A stretch of 64,000 nucleotides of DNA from Alcanivorax sp. Its GTDB lineage: Bacteria; Pseudomonadota; Gammaproteobacteria; Pseudomonadales; Alcanivoracaceae. This document shows, piece by piece, positions 42,131 through 50,098 of this stretch. Both the position numbers and the translations under genes were made by a program. How positions within the stretch are numbered: position 1 is the stretch's first letter; every line of letters begins with the position of its first letter. The notes under the pieces were generated by a model that did no database searches, had not been told where the DNA came from, and saw nothing but the letters and a program-made list of their open reading frames with translations. The stretch is taken from NCBI RefSeq assembly GCF_017794965.1, contig NZ_CP051240.1, positions 3,720,001 through 3,784,000 on the forward strand, written 5' to 3'.

Positions 42131-43237
42131 ATGAATCGTGTACTCGTTCTTGGTGGTGGCCAGCTTGGCCTGATGATGGCGGAAGCCGCTGCCCGCTTGG
42201 GCCTGGTGGTAGACCGTTATGACCCGGAGCGCGCCCTGCTGCTGCCGGGTACCTCCGATCTGGCGGTGCCGATCAGCTGGGAAGAGTGTCAGGAACGTTA
42301 CCCGGTGATCACCGTGGAGCGCGAAGCCTTCCCGGAAGAAGGGCTGTCTGCGGATCTGGCCAAAAGCGATCGCTGTGTGGCCCGCGGTGCCCTGCAGGTG
42401 ATTCCGGACCGCTTCACCCAGAAATTCATGCTCGACAAGCTGGGCATTCCCACCGCTCCCTGGGTGCTGCTGGACAAAGAGGCAGACCTGCAGGCCGCCG
42501 TGGACCAGTTCGGCGGGGTGGTAGTGAAGGCCCGCTCTGGCGGTTATGACGGTCGCGGGACCTGGATTGTGGGCGAGGGCGGTGACCTCTCCTCCGTCCC
42601 GGCTGCGGAGCTGGCCGGCAAGGCCATCGTCGAGAAGAAGATTCCCTTCCGTCGTGAGCTGTCAATCGTCGGCGCACGCAGCATCAGCGGGGAAACCCTG
42701 TTCTACCCGCTCACCCGCAACTGGCACGTGGATGGCATCCTGCGCCTGAGCCTGGCCCCGGCCAACGCCTGTGCGGATCTGCAGAAGCCTGCGGAACAGA
42801 TGCTCAAGGGCATCATGGAAGAGCTCGATTACGCCGGCGTCATGGCGGTGGAGTTCTTCGAAGTGGATGGCCAGCTGATGGTCAACGAGATTGCCCCGCG
42901 GGTACATAACTCCGGCCACTGGACCCATGAAGGGGCCGACTGGTCCCAGTTCGATCTGCACGTTCACGCCCTCGCCGGCGTTCCCCTGCACGCCCTCAAC
43001 GTCCACGGCCCCTCCGCCATGGTTAACCTGATCGGCACCCCGTTCGAAAACGCCTGGCTGCAACATCCGGGTGTGGTGCACTGGTACGGCAAGAGTGTGC
43101 GCCCCGGTCGCAAGGTGGGCCATGCCAATCTGGTGGCCGATACTCTGGAAGGGCTGCGCGAAGGGCTGGATGCCTGGGCCGATGTGTTGCCTGAGGGCTA
43201 TCAGGCCGTGCTTGAGTCCGAACTCAAGCTGGGCTGA
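42131..43237 (+). CDS. purK: 5-(carboxyamino)imidazole ribonucleotide synthase
   Basis: A 368-residue ATP-grasp enzyme making N5-CAIR from AIR, ATP and bicarbonate. N-terminal VLGGGQLGLMMAEAAARLG; ATP-grasp segments VVVKARSGGYDGRGTW and FFEVDGQLMVNEIAPRVHNSGHWT. ATG 42131 gives the family start MNRVLVLGGGQLG; the open frame upstream overlaps purE and is not used. Confidence 0.98.
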   Translation: MNRVLVLGGGQLGLMMAEAAARLGLVVDRYDPERALLLPGTSDLAVPISWEECQERYPVITVEREAFPEEGLSADLAKSDRCVARGALQVIPDRFTQKFMLDKLGIPTAPWVLLDKEADLQAAVDQFGGVVVKARSGGYDGRGTWIVGEGGDLSSVPAAELAGKAIVEKKIPFRRELSIVGARSISGETLFYPLTRNWHVDGILRLSLAPANACADLQKPAEQMLKGIMEELDYAGVMAVEFFEVDGQLMVNEIAPRVHNSGHWTHEGADWSQFDLHVHALAGVPLHALNVHGPSAMVNLIGTPFENAWLQHPGVVHWYGKSVRPGRKVGHANLVADTLEGLREGLDAWADVLPEGYQAVLESELKLG

Positions 43238-43238
43238 A

Positions 43239-43273
43239 GTAAGCTGCAAGCCACAAGCTTCAAGCTGCAACGC
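43239..43273. repeat. Heptad array after purK (unit NCAAGCT)
   Basis: Units GTAAGCT, GCAAGCC, ACAAGCT, TCAAGCT, then GCAACGCGG. It begins 2 bases after the purK stop. The matching right arm is not clear; a remnant TAACTTGAAGCTAGC lies at about 43722-43736. Confidence 0.7.
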
Positions 43274-43344
43274 GGGTAAGGCTTTCCCAGTTTGAGAGGC
43301 CGTGCCCGCGAACCCTCAAGCGGTGAGAGGTTGTGGCGCGGCCC

Positions 43345-43463
43345 TGTGGGAAATTCAGCTTGCTGAATGAATGGCACTGGCTGGCCAGCGAGGTTCCCGT
43401 AACAGGCAGGCGCTTGAGCGTGATGAAAGCGCTAATTCGCTCAGCAAGCTGAGTCTCCCACGG
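43345..43463. repeat. REPIN (AAATTCAGCTTGCTGAA type)
   Basis: TGTGGGAAATTCAGCTTGC faces GCTCAGCAAGCTGAGTCTCCCACGG. A related single copy is at 5568-5590 and 34378-34402. Confidence 0.65.
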
Positions 43464-43517
43464 TGTTATCACCCCTCCTCCAGGTTTCACGGGTTACGCC
43501 TGGCGCGCGCCATCTGC

Positions 43518-43679
43518 TGTAGGAGCGCCACTTGAGGCGCGAACCAAACCGTTTCAAGTTGCGAGAAGCGAGCTTCGAAAGGCAAAATCCCGGAGCCGGC
43601 TCGTCTTCCCAGCTCTCGGCTCTCGACACTGGTAACTCACAAACCGGGACTATTCGCGCCTCAAGTGGCGCTCCTACAG
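43518..43679. repeat. REPIN (GCGCCACTTGAGGCGC type) enclosing a worn heptad pair
   Basis: TGTAGGAGCGCCACTTGAGG (43518) and its inverse ending at 43679 flank a region with GAGAAGC, GAGCTTC units and inverted GCTCTCG units. This is the same REP-outside, heptad-inside nesting as at 44477-44667. Confidence 0.65.
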
Positions 43680-43811
43680 CACGATTCAGGCGTGGCCCGG
43701 TTGCTGGAAGGCATACCCTTGCTAACTTGAAGCTAGCGGCGCCCCTTCACATTCTTTCCCGGTGCAAATGGTCTAGACTTCCCCCTTTGGTTGTTTTCAG
43801 GATCTTTTACC

Positions 43812-44390
43812 GTGTCACTTGCCCTGTCCCTCACTCGCTATCGCCGGCTGATCATGTTGCTCATGGTTATCGCGCTGGTCTTGATCGCCGTGGAAATGAC
43901 CGGTTTGCGCGAGCAGTTGTCGGTGTCGTTCCTGCGTGAGCAGCTTGAGGCAAACCCGGTGAGTGGGGCGATCGTCTTCATCGTGGTGTTTGTGGTGGGT
44001 AATCTGATCCAGTTGCCGGGCTGGATCTTTTTGGTGGCAGCGATTCTGGCATTGGGCACGGTCATGGGCGGCATGGTGACATATATGGCGGCGGTGACCT
44101 CGTGCCTGGTGACCTTCGCCCTGGTGCGCGGCCTGGGTGGCAATGCCCTGCGGGAAATCAACAACCCCTGGGCGAAGAAGATTCTCGCCCGGCTCGATAC
44201 CCATCCGGTGCGCAGTGTGACCGTGCTGCGGATGCTCTTTCAGACCATGCCGGCGCTCAACTACACCCTGGCGCTCAGCGGCGTCCCGCTGCGCCCCTAC
44301 GTGATAGGCACCCTGCTTGGTCTGCCGTTCCCGATCACGCTCTACTGTCTGTTCTTCGACCGGATTCTGTTGCTGCTGCCGATCGGGTAG
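43812..44390 (+). CDS. VTT-domain (TVP38/DedA-like) membrane protein
   Basis: A 192-residue inner-membrane protein with hydrophobic segments near 15-35, 50-100 and 160-190. The VTT/SNARE-associated pattern is seen in GNLIQLPGWIFLVAAILALGTVMGG...TSCLVTFALVRGLGG and in the re-entrant-like FQTMPALNYTLALSGV. Family members are linked to lipid scrambling or undecaprenyl-phosphate transport. GTG 43812 with a CAGGA site chosen; a TTG at 43791 is possible. Confidence 0.82.
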   Translation: MSLALSLTRYRRLIMLLMVIALVLIAVEMTGLREQLSVSFLREQLEANPVSGAIVFIVVFVVGNLIQLPGWIFLVAAILALGTVMGGMVTYMAAVTSCLVTFALVRGLGGNALREINNPWAKKILARLDTHPVRSVTVLRMLFQTMPALNYTLALSGVPLRPYVIGTLLGLPFPITLYCLFFDRILLLLPIG

Positions 44391-44392
44391 AT

Positions 44393-44416
44393 ACAAGCTG
44401 TTAGCTGCAACGCGGA
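44393..44416. repeat. Short heptad array with AACGCGG border
   Basis: ACAAGCT, GTTAGCT, GCAACGC, GG begins 3 bases after the VTT gene stop. Confidence 0.5.
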
Positions 44417-44476
44417 TTAAGGGCGTGTCATCCGAAAGCCGCTCCGGCCCGCTCCCTGGCCCCTCGGGGCTACCCT

Positions 44477-44667
44477 TGTGGGAGCTTGCCTGCAAGCGAT
44501 CCGAGCCCAAGCGAGGTAATCAGTTTCGAGTTGCGAGTACCGAGTTTCGAAGGGCAAAACCTTATGCCTGGCCGCTGGTTGTAGATTTTCGAAACTCGGT
44601 ACTCGTCACTCGCTTCTGGAATCTTTACCTCGCTTAGGCTCGGATCGCTTGCAGGCAAGCTCCTACG
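44477..44667. repeat. Three-layer nested inverted repeat: REP / CGAGCCTAAGCGAGG / heptads
   Basis: The outer layer is a REP (TGTGGGAGCTTGCCTGCAAG) and its inverse (CTTGCAGGCAAGCTCC). The middle layer is CCGAGCCCAAGCGAGGTAA (44501-44519) and its inverse TTACCTCGCTTAGGCTCGG (44625-44643). The inner layer is heptads of CGAGTTN (about 44523-44551) and inverse (about 44587-44616), around a short core. Confidence 0.85.
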
Positions 44668-44677
44668 GAGTAGTCTT

Positions 44678-44761
44678 CCGGAGCCCGGAGCCCGGAGCCC
44701 GGAGCCCGGAGCCCGGAGCCCGGAGCCCGGAGCCCGGAGCCCGGAGCCCGGAGCCCGGAGC
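44678..44761 (+). repeat. Pure heptamer tract (CCGGAGC)12
   Basis: Exactly twelve identical copies of CCGGAGC, ending 11 bases before the DUF2789 stop codon. It is homogeneous like the GCTACAA tract at 24827 but unrelated in sequence, sharing only the 7-bp period. Confidence 0.97.
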
Positions 44762-44772
44762 TCGCCGCTGCC

Positions 44773-45009
44773 TTAATGCCGCAACAGCGCACTCAACGAA
44801 TCCACCACTTCCGCCCAGTCCGCATCCTCGCGGACCGATTCCGCCAGGAACTTCGCCTGGGATTCAGACCAGAACGGCGCTTGATGGAGGTTCATGCTGG
44901 TGTCGAGTTTGCCGGCATGGGCCTGAATGAAATCTTCGATGCCGGCGTCGCTGTCGTCCAGTCCGAGCTGGGCAAACAGGGTGTTGAGGTTGTGGGTGGC
45001 GGTATCCAT
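44773..45009 (-). CDS. DUF2789 family protein
   Basis: A 78-residue protein matching the DUF2789 pattern: MDTATHNLNTLFAQLGLDD, HQAPFWSESQAKFLAES and DADWAEVVDSLSALLRH. Cytosolic, helical, function unknown. The (CCGGAGC)12 tract begins right after its stop. Confidence 0.9.
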   Translation of the reverse strand: MDTATHNLNTLFAQLGLDDSDAGIEDFIQAHAGKLDTSMNLHQAPFWSESQAKFLAESVREDADWAEVVDSLSALLRH

Positions 45010-45129
45010 ATCGCTCTCCCTCTGCGGTTTGTAGATGAATAAAGGTGCTTCCTTTTACCTGTGTTTGATCCTGCGCCTTTTCAACCCGTCTGTCTCCCAT
45101 CCTTTGGGAGGGTTTAGAGGAACGCGCCG

Positions 45130-45213
45130 GATGCCTGAGGCCAGATGCTCGATGCCAAAAACAACAACGCCCGCTGAAAGCGGGCGCGTGTTGCATGCTG
45201 CGTGTTGCGTGAA
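45130..45213. repeat. Two heptad arrays of different unit flanking a terminator
   Basis: GATGCCT-type units (45130-45157) and GCGTGTT-type units (45186-45213: GCGTGTT, GCATGCT, GCGTGTT, GCGTGAA) lie on either side of the ridA terminator. The two do not match each other, unlike most pairs. Confidence 0.65.
45155..45186 (-). terminator. Rho-independent terminator of ridA
   Basis: CGCCCGC (45168-45174) and GCGGGCG (45180-45186) form a 7-bp stem. On the minus strand the stem is followed by a T-rich tract (TTGTTGTTTTTGG). Confidence 0.75.
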
Positions 45214-45220
45214 GCGGCTT

Positions 45221-45607
45221 TCAGGCAATATCCATGATGCCGTCCATTTCCACGCTGGCGCCCTTGGGCAGGGCGGCCACGCCGATGGCGGCACGGGCCG
45301 GGTAGGGCTGCTGGAAGTGACGTGCCATTACCTCGTTGACCAGTGCAAAGTGGCTCAGGTCGGTGAGGAAGATGTTCAATTTGACGATGTCCTGCAGAGA
45401 GCCGCCGGCCGCTTCGCACACCGCGGTCAGGTTGCTGAATACCTGCTCGATCTGGGCTTCCATATCGCCGTCCACCAGCTCCATGGTGGCAGGGACCAGT
45501 GGAATCTGACCAGACAGATACACAGTGGAGCCGGCCTTGATCGCCTGGGAGTAAGTGCCAATGGCCTGCGGGGCCTTGTCGGTGCTGATTACAGAATGGT
45601 TGGACAT
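45221..45607 (-). CDS. ridA: 2-iminobutanoate/2-iminopropanoate deaminase
   Basis: A 128-residue RidA/YjgF protein that hydrolyses reactive enamine/imine intermediates of PLP enzymes. Diagnostic stretches: KAPQAIGTYSQAIKAGSTVYLSGQIPL, LTDLSHFALVNEVMARHF and the C-terminal PYPARAAIGVAALPKGASVEMDGIM (catalytic Arg). Start MSNHSVISTDKAPQ. It belongs to the gmk-rpoZ-spoT-ridA series but is cut off from spoT by the RAYT cassette. Confidence 0.97.
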   Translation of the reverse strand: MSNHSVISTDKAPQAIGTYSQAIKAGSTVYLSGQIPLVPATMELVDGDMEAQIEQVFSNLTAVCEAAGGSLQDIVKLNIFLTDLSHFALVNEVMARHFQQPYPARAAIGVAALPKGASVEMDGIMDIA

Positions 45608-45726
45608 GATCGGTTCTTCGTCAGTTGTGCCCCCGGCCACAGGCCAGCAGGCGAAATCAGGAACCGGCTATGCTGGCACGCCACCGGGCTGCACGCAATA
45701 GCGGTGGCTGTCGGTTGTTGTTTCCC

Positions 45727-45795
45727 TGTGGGAGCTTGCCTGCAAGCGATTCGTGGCTGGAAAAGTATGACATCGCTTGCAGGCAAGCTCCCACA
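45727..45795. repeat. REPIN upstream of the RAYT gene
   Basis: Perfect inverted REPs TGTGGGAGCTTGCCTGCAAG and CTTGCAGGCAAGCTCCCACA with about 28 bp between. This is the cleanest REPIN in the window. Confidence 0.92.
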
Positions 45796-45853
45796 TCAAA
45801 CAGTGCTTCTGGCTTACTTTTGCACCGGCTGGGAGGCGGTAGCCTTGCTGGAT

Positions 45854-46312
45854 ATGAGCCAACTACCTGACAGTAAAAGCCTGAGAAGGGGCCGCTACAG
45901 TGAATCACAGAGGGTTTACCTGATTACCTCCGTCACCGATGGGCGACAGCCTTATTTTGAATCCTTGTTACCTGCAAGGACGCTGGTTCAGCAGCTTATG
46001 GAGTGTGAGCAGGCAGGTTATGCCGTCACTCTGGCTTATGTGGTCATGCCGGACCATTTCCACTGGCTGATGCAGCTGGGAGATCGGGGCTCACTGTCGT
46101 CGGTGGTGCAGCGGGTCAAATCCTGTGCTACACGCAAGCTCAGGTCCGCGGGTCATGGATGTGAGTGGCAGCAGGGCTTTCATGATCACGCCGTGAGGCG
46201 GGAAGAGGATCTAAAGGGGCTGGCAAGGTATGTGGTGGCAAACCCGTTGCGGGCAGGGTTGGTGAAGAGTGTACGAGATTACCCGCATTGGGACTGTATC
46301 TGGTTGCCTTAA
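45854..46312 (+). CDS. REP-associated tyrosine transposase (RAYT)
   Basis: A 152-residue IS200-type Y1 transposase. The HUH motif is H68-F69-H70 in VVMPDHFHWLM; the catalytic tyrosine is Y126 in ARYVVANPLRAGLV, both intact. It is flanked at both sides by inverted REPINs, the expected substrate, and inserted between spoT and ridA. RAYTs are domesticated single-copy genes thought to spread REPINs. The open frame extends far upstream, but ATG 45854 starts the family's N-terminus; upstream translation is REP sequence. Confidence 0.94.
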   Translation: MSQLPDSKSLRRGRYSESQRVYLITSVTDGRQPYFESLLPARTLVQQLMECEQAGYAVTLAYVVMPDHFHWLMQLGDRGSLSSVVQRVKSCATRKLRSAGHGCEWQQGFHDHAVRREEDLKGLARYVVANPLRAGLVKSVRDYPHWDCIWLP

Positions 46313-46337
46313 ACCCGCTCGCAATGTTCTGGCCTGC

Positions 46338-46406
46338 TGTGGGAGCTTGCCTGCAAGCGATGGTGCAGTTTAATCGCAGGAAATCGCTTGCAGGCAAGCC
46401 CCCACA
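46338..46406. repeat. REPIN downstream of the RAYT gene
   Basis: TGTGGGAGCTTGCCTGCAAG and the inverse CTTGCAGGCAAGCCCCCACA, 25 bp after the RAYT stop. It mirrors the upstream REPIN. Confidence 0.92.
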
Positions 46407-46428
46407 GGGTAAAGAATGCGGCTGGACC

Positions 46429-48537
46429 TTAAAGCCTGTGAATCCGCACAATACTGTCCAGCGTGCGCAGCTTCTTGATGATGCGGGCCAGGTGGATGCG
46501 GTCTTTGACGGTCATGGTCACGTTCAGGATGGTGAGGGTGGGGTCCTTCTCGGCCATGTCGATGGTGTCGATGTTGGAACCCAGCTCGGACACGCTGTTG
46601 GCCAGGGTGGCCAGCACGCCGCGTTTGTTGATCAGTTCGATACGCAGGGCGGCGGTGTATTCCTGCTCCACGTCCTTGTCCCAGCTCAGCGCGATGCATT
46701 TTTCCGGCGCGTTGCGCATTTCCGCCAGCAGGTTCTTGCAGGTATCGCGGTGAACCACGATGCCGCGGCCGGCACTGAGATGGCCGATGATGGTATCGCC
46801 GGGCAGCGGGTAGCAGCACTTGGCATAGCTTACCATCAGCCCTTCACTGCCGCGAATGGCCAGCGGCTTGCGGTCATCTTCCTGGCGTTCGTCATCGTCC
46901 CGGGCGCCGGCCAGCTTCCTGGCCACCAGCGGGGCCAGGCGGTTGCCGATGCCGATATCTTCCAGCAGGTCGTCCAGCTCGAAGTAACCGTTACCGGCCA
47001 GCTCGCTGACCACCCGCTCGATGGGCAGGTCGTCCAGGCCCATGTCGTAACTGTGCAGGGCTTTCTCCAGCAGACGCTGACCCAACTCCACCGCATCTTC
47101 CCGCTGCTGGTGTTTAAGGAAGTGGCGGATGTTGGTGCGCGCCTTGCCGGTGACCACGAAGTTGAGCCAGGCCGGGTTGGGGGTGGCATTGGGGGCGGTG
47201 ATGATCTTCACCGTCTGCCCGGATTCCAGCGGCGTGGAGAGTGCGGCCAGCTTGCCGTCGATACGCGCGGCCACGCACTTGTTGCCCACCTTGGTGTGTA
47301 CCGCGTAGGCAAAATCCACCGCGGTGGCGCCGCCGGGCAGTTCCTTGATGTCCCCCTTCGGCGTAAAGATGTAGGCCTCGTCCGGAAACAGGTCCACCTT
47401 CACGTTCTCGATAAACTCCATGGAGTTACCGGTCTTCTGCTGCAGTTCCAGCAGGCGCTGCATCCAGCTCTGGGTGCGGCTGTGGGTGGGCGTGCCGGGC
47501 TCGCCATCGGACTTGTACAGCCAGTGGGCGGCGATGCCGTTGTTGGCCATGGCCTCCATTTCCTCGGTGCGGATCTGCATTTCCAGGGGAATGCCGGAGC
47601 GCGCCTTGAGGGTGGTGTGCAGGCTCTGGTAGCCGTTGGCCTTGGGGATGGCGATGTAATCCTTGAAGCGGCCGGGGATTGGGGTGAAGTAGTTGTGTAC
47701 AGCGCCCAGTACCCGGTAACAAGTGTCGACCCGGTCGACGATGATGCGGAAACCAAACACGTCCATGATGTCGGCGAACGGTTTGTGCTGTTCCTTCATC
47801 TTGTTATAGATGCTGTAGAGATGCTTCTCGCGGCCCAGCACCCGCGCCTCGATGCCTTCTTCTTCCAGGCAGTGTTCCAGGCTGGTCTTGATGGTAGTAA
47901 GAATTTCCTTGCGGTTACCGCGGGCCTTCTTCACCGCCTGGCCAATCAGCTTGGCGCGCATGGGGTAGATGGCGTGGAAGGCCAGGTCTTCGTATTCCAC
48001 CCGCATGTTGTACATGCCCAGCCGGAAGGCGATGGGGGCGTACAGTTCCAGGGTTTCGGTGGCGATACGGCGGCGCTTTTCTGCGCGCATCACATGCAGG
48101 GTGCGCATGTTGTGCAGGCGATCCGCCAGCTTGATCAGGATGACGCGGATATCCCGGGTCATGGCCAGCATCATCTTGCGCAGGTTTTCCGCCTGCTGCT
48201 CGGCCTTGGACTCGAACTTGATCTGGGCGATTTTGGAGACGCCATCCACCAGCTCAGCCACTTCCTCGCTGAACTCGTCGGCCAGTTGTTCCTTGCTGAC
48301 GCCGGTGTCTTCGATCACATCATGAAGCATGGCCGCCATCAGGGAGGCATGGTCCATGTGCATGTCGGTGAGGATATTGGCGACCGCCAGCGGGTGGGTG
48401 ATGTAAGGATCGCCGGTACGGCGGTACTGCCCTTCATGTGCCTTCTCGGCAAAATGATAAGCGCGTACGACCTGGCCGATCTGTTCGTCGTCCAGGTAAC
48501 TGCGTAGCCGTTTTTCCAGGTTATGGATGGTGGGCAA
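46429..48537 (-). CDS. spoT: Bifunctional (p)ppGpp synthetase/hydrolase SpoT
   Basis: A 702-residue protein. HD hydrolase domain with H72-D73 (AMLHDVIEDTG); synthetase domain (FGFRIIVDRVDTCYRVLGAVH, IPKANGYQSLHTTL, EMQIRTEEM); TGS domain (VDLFPDEAYIFTPKGDIKELPGGATAVDFAYAVHT); C-terminal zinc-finger-like (AKCCYPLPGD) and ACT domains. It makes and degrades the alarmone. The start is TTG 48537, preceded by GAGGA; no better ATG lies in the conserved N-terminus. Confidence 0.97.
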   Translation of the reverse strand: MPTIHNLEKRLRSYLDDEQIGQVVRAYHFAEKAHEGQYRRTGDPYITHPLAVANILTDMHMDHASLMAAMLHDVIEDTGVSKEQLADEFSEEVAELVDGVSKIAQIKFESKAEQQAENLRKMMLAMTRDIRVILIKLADRLHNMRTLHVMRAEKRRRIATETLELYAPIAFRLGMYNMRVEYEDLAFHAIYPMRAKLIGQAVKKARGNRKEILTTIKTSLEHCLEEEGIEARVLGREKHLYSIYNKMKEQHKPFADIMDVFGFRIIVDRVDTCYRVLGAVHNYFTPIPGRFKDYIAIPKANGYQSLHTTLKARSGIPLEMQIRTEEMEAMANNGIAAHWLYKSDGEPGTPTHSRTQSWMQRLLELQQKTGNSMEFIENVKVDLFPDEAYIFTPKGDIKELPGGATAVDFAYAVHTKVGNKCVAARIDGKLAALSTPLESGQTVKIITAPNATPNPAWLNFVVTGKARTNIRHFLKHQQREDAVELGQRLLEKALHSYDMGLDDLPIERVVSELAGNGYFELDDLLEDIGIGNRLAPLVARKLAGARDDDERQEDDRKPLAIRGSEGLMVSYAKCCYPLPGDTIIGHLSAGRGIVVHRDTCKNLLAEMRNAPEKCIALSWDKDVEQEYTAALRIELINKRGVLATLANSVSELGSNIDTIDMAEKDPTLTILNVTMTVKDRIHLARIIKKLRTLDSIVRIHRL

Positions 48538-48669
48538 AAGTCCTCGTCACGCCCTTGGCGAGTAGCTGGTTAGATTCACTCTTAGCTTAGATTTGAGGAC
48601 GGGCTTTGTCTATGACAAGGAGACAGGTTGTGCCTATCGGCAAACCGGAGGGAGGCTATTGCGCTGTCA

Positions 48670-48695
48670 GGCGGAAATACCGGGGTATTTCCGCC
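48670..48695 (-). terminator. 12-bp hairpin after rpoZ, weak terminator candidate
   Basis: GGCGGAAATACC and its exact inverse have a 2-base loop, 15 bp past the rpoZ stop. No T-run follows, so it may be an RNA-stabilising hairpin rather than an intrinsic terminator. Confidence 0.5.
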
Positions 48696-48709
48696 GTCGC
48701 AGGGGCGAA

Positions 48710-48973
48710 TTACTCGCCGAAAGACTGGGTCAGCAGGGCCAGCTCGTCCACGTCGGCGTTGCGGTCAGCCAGCGGGCTGTCCACGGAATCCGCAGTCACG
48801 TGACCTTCGGCGATTTCACGCAGGGCAACCACGGTGGGCTTGTCGTTTTCCCAGGCCACACGCGGCTCCTTGCCACCAGTCTGCAATTGACGGGCGCGCT
48901 TGCCTGCCACCAGTACCAGCTCGAAGCGGTTATCCAGTTGTTCCAGGCAATCTTCTACGGTTACACGTGCCAT
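48710..48973 (-). CDS. rpoZ: RNA polymerase omega subunit
   Basis: An 87-residue protein. MARVTVEDCLEQLDNRFELVLVAGKRARQLQTGG is the conserved omega N-terminus, which contacts beta' and helps RNAP assembly and ppGpp response. It lies between gmk and spoT as in most gammaproteobacteria. Confidence 0.98.
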   Translation of the reverse strand: MARVTVEDCLEQLDNRFELVLVAGKRARQLQTGGKEPRVAWENDKPTVVALREIAEGHVTADSVDSPLADRNADVDELALLTQSFGE

Positions 48974-49129
48974 GCTGTTCTCCTACAGGCGGGTGCGGCC
49001 AGCGGGCAACACCAACATAAATTCGCAAGGCGGGGATTTTAATGGCGAAAAGCTGATCAGTCCAGTGCCGGCGGGCCACAGACTTCGCAGGAGCCCATGC
49101 TTGCATGGCGCTCCGAGCGACAGCGAGGC

Positions 49130-49333
49130 TGTGGGAGTCTGCCTGCAGACGATGGTGCGGTTGGATATGCCCTATCGCGTGCAGGCACGCTCCCACATAC
49201 AAACCAGAGCCGCCGCCTTTTGTAGGAGCCCCTCTCGAGGGGCGAACACCACGGCCCGAAATCACAAGAGCCTTCGTCCCTCAAGAGGAACTCCTACAGC
49301 AGACGGCCCGGTAGGAGCCTGCCTGCAGGCGAT
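49130..49333. repeat. REP cluster between rpoZ and gmk (three REP types)
   Basis: A REPIN GTGGGAGTCTGCCTGCAGACG/...GCACGCTCCCACA (49130-49197), a second type GTAGGAGCCCCTCTCGAGGGGC/...CTCCTACAG (49221-49299) and a single REP GTAGGAGCCTGCCTGCAGGC (49311-49333). No gene between 48974 and 49335. Confidence 0.8.
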
Positions 49334-49335
49334 TC

Positions 49336-49959
49336 TTACCGCTTCGCCAGCAGATTCGCCAGCACCGGCTCCAGCCGGACGCTCTGGCGGCGGGTATCCA
49401 GGCGGCGGGCCTCGACGATGGCTTCCAGCTCGTAAAGGGCCCGGTTGAAGTCATCGTTCACGATCAGGTAGTCGAACTCGCCGTAATGGCTCATTTCTTC
49501 CTGGGCGCCGTCCAGACGACGCTGGATCACGTCCTCGCCATCGGTATCCCGGCCACGCAGCCGCTCGGCCAGTACTTCCAGTGACGGCGGCAGGATAAAG
49601 ATGCTCACCGATTCCGGCATCTGCTTGCGGATCTGGGTGGCACCCTGCCAGTCGATCTCCAGCACCACATCTTCACCGCCATTGAGGGTCTGTTTCACCC
49701 AGTCGGAGCTGGTGCCATACAGGTTGCCAAACACCTCGGCATGCTCCAGGAAGCGACCCTGTTCCACCTGACGGACAAAGGCATCGCGGTCGGTGAAGTG
49801 GTAGTTCACCCCGTCCTGCTCACCGGGGCGTATCGGCCGGGTGGTATGGGAAATGGAAGGACGCAGCTGGGCCAGCTTGTCGACCAGCGCCGCCACCAGG
49901 CTGGTCTTGCCGGCGCCGGACGGGGCGGAAACGATATAGAGCGTGCCTTTGTCGGCCAT
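49336..49959 (-). CDS. gmk: Guanylate kinase
   Basis: A 207-residue enzyme phosphorylating GMP to GDP. P-loop APSGAGKTSL (12-21), SHTTRPIRPGEQDGVNYHF (GMP-binding) and EIDWQGATQIR. Upstream end of the gmk-rpoZ-spoT series, though REP-filled gaps make a single transcript uncertain. Confidence 0.98.
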   Translation of the reverse strand: MADKGTLYIVSAPSGAGKTSLVAALVDKLAQLRPSISHTTRPIRPGEQDGVNYHFTDRDAFVRQVEQGRFLEHAEVFGNLYGTSSDWVKQTLNGGEDVVLEIDWQGATQIRKQMPESVSIFILPPSLEVLAERLRGRDTDGEDVIQRRLDGAQEEMSHYGEFDYLIVNDDFNRALYELEAIVEARRLDTRRQSVRLEPVLANLLAKR

Positions 49960-50098
49960 ACGAGCTGGTCCCTGTGATCCCGGTTAAAAGGCGCATTATA
50001 GGGGGAAGGTTGCGGCCCGTCATTTATCGACAGTCGGGGAATGGATATGCGGGTGCTGGCGACGCTATGTGGTCATTAAGGAATTATTCAGAGACTCC

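Noticed and set aside
45035..45853. 5' extension of the RAYT frame
   Set aside because: It overlaps ridA on the other strand and translates a REPIN; the RAYT homology begins at 45854.
46429..48537. spoT considered truncated because it lacks an ATG
   Set aside because: A TTG with a GAGGA site gives a complete N-terminus aligned with other SpoT proteins.
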